Of a stretch of DNA of 5,670 bases, positions 5,669 through 5,670 are shown one piece after another. Under the pieces are notes generated by a model. It saw nothing but the letters and a program-made list of their open reading frames with translations, searched no databases and was not told where the DNA came from. The stretch comes from an uncultured bacterium. Lineage in GTDB: Bacteria; Bacteroidota; Bacteroidia; Bacteroidales; Bacteroidaceae. Location: the NCBI GenBank assembly GCA_905215575.1, contig CAJMQV010000126.1, positions 1 through 5,670 on the forward strand, read 5' to 3'. Within the stretch, counting starts at the first letter, position 1; each line of letters starts with the position of its first letter. Both the position numbers and the translations under genes were made by a program.

Positions 5669-5670
5669 CA

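Overview
The window joins two unlike kinds of DNA. Bases 1 to about 1162 carry a MalF-type sugar ABC transporter permease. It has the long N-terminal extension and the 'AIKKG..TKLSM..MGFGN' leader typical of gut Firmicutes (a Lachnospiraceae-like source is my inference). From about 1163 to the end everything looks like Bacteroides/Phocaeicola-type Bacteroidota: an outer-membrane beta-barrel C-terminus, an HU-HIG-type DNA-binding protein, a Bacteroidota-style Crp/Fnr-like regulator, a MATE exporter, a cytidylate-kinase-like protein and an AspT/YidE-family transporter. Upstream of four of these genes sit Bacteroidota sigma-ABfr -7 boxes (TAnnTTTG).

Layout: (1) 10-1162 (+), malF-like permease, broken twice: a 4-bp tandem duplication (aactaact, 124-131) shifts the frame near the N-terminus, and the C-terminal part is lost where the reading frame runs into the outer-membrane protein tail. 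(2) 1163-1330 (+), last 55 residues of an outer-membrane barrel, followed by a strong hairpin at 1334-1374. (3) 1578-2039 (-), HU-like protein, with three 18-bp palindromic repeats at 23-bp spacing in its predicted leader. (4) 2301-2870 (-), Crp/Fnr-like regulator whose promoter lies in a 10-bp perfect inverted repeat. (5) 2911-4263 (-), MATE exporter. (6) 4430-5059 (+), cytidylate-kinase-like protein, divergent from the exporter; its promoter is bracketed by an inverted repeat. (7) 5147 to the window end (-), C-terminal part of an AspT/YidE-type transporter. A long hairpin at 5081-5124 separates the convergent genes 6 and 7.

Genes 4 and 5 are tightly packed (40 bp between the MATE stop and the regulator's preferred start) and may form one unit, exporter then regulator, with a second promoter for the regulator. 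The other Bacteroidota genes look like separately transcribed chromosomal genes. I see no CRISPR array, tRNA, rRNA, transposase or defence system. The most notable point is the malF/outer-membrane junction, which I judge more likely to be a chimeric assembly than a true fusion. After it come the small repeat architectures at three promoters.
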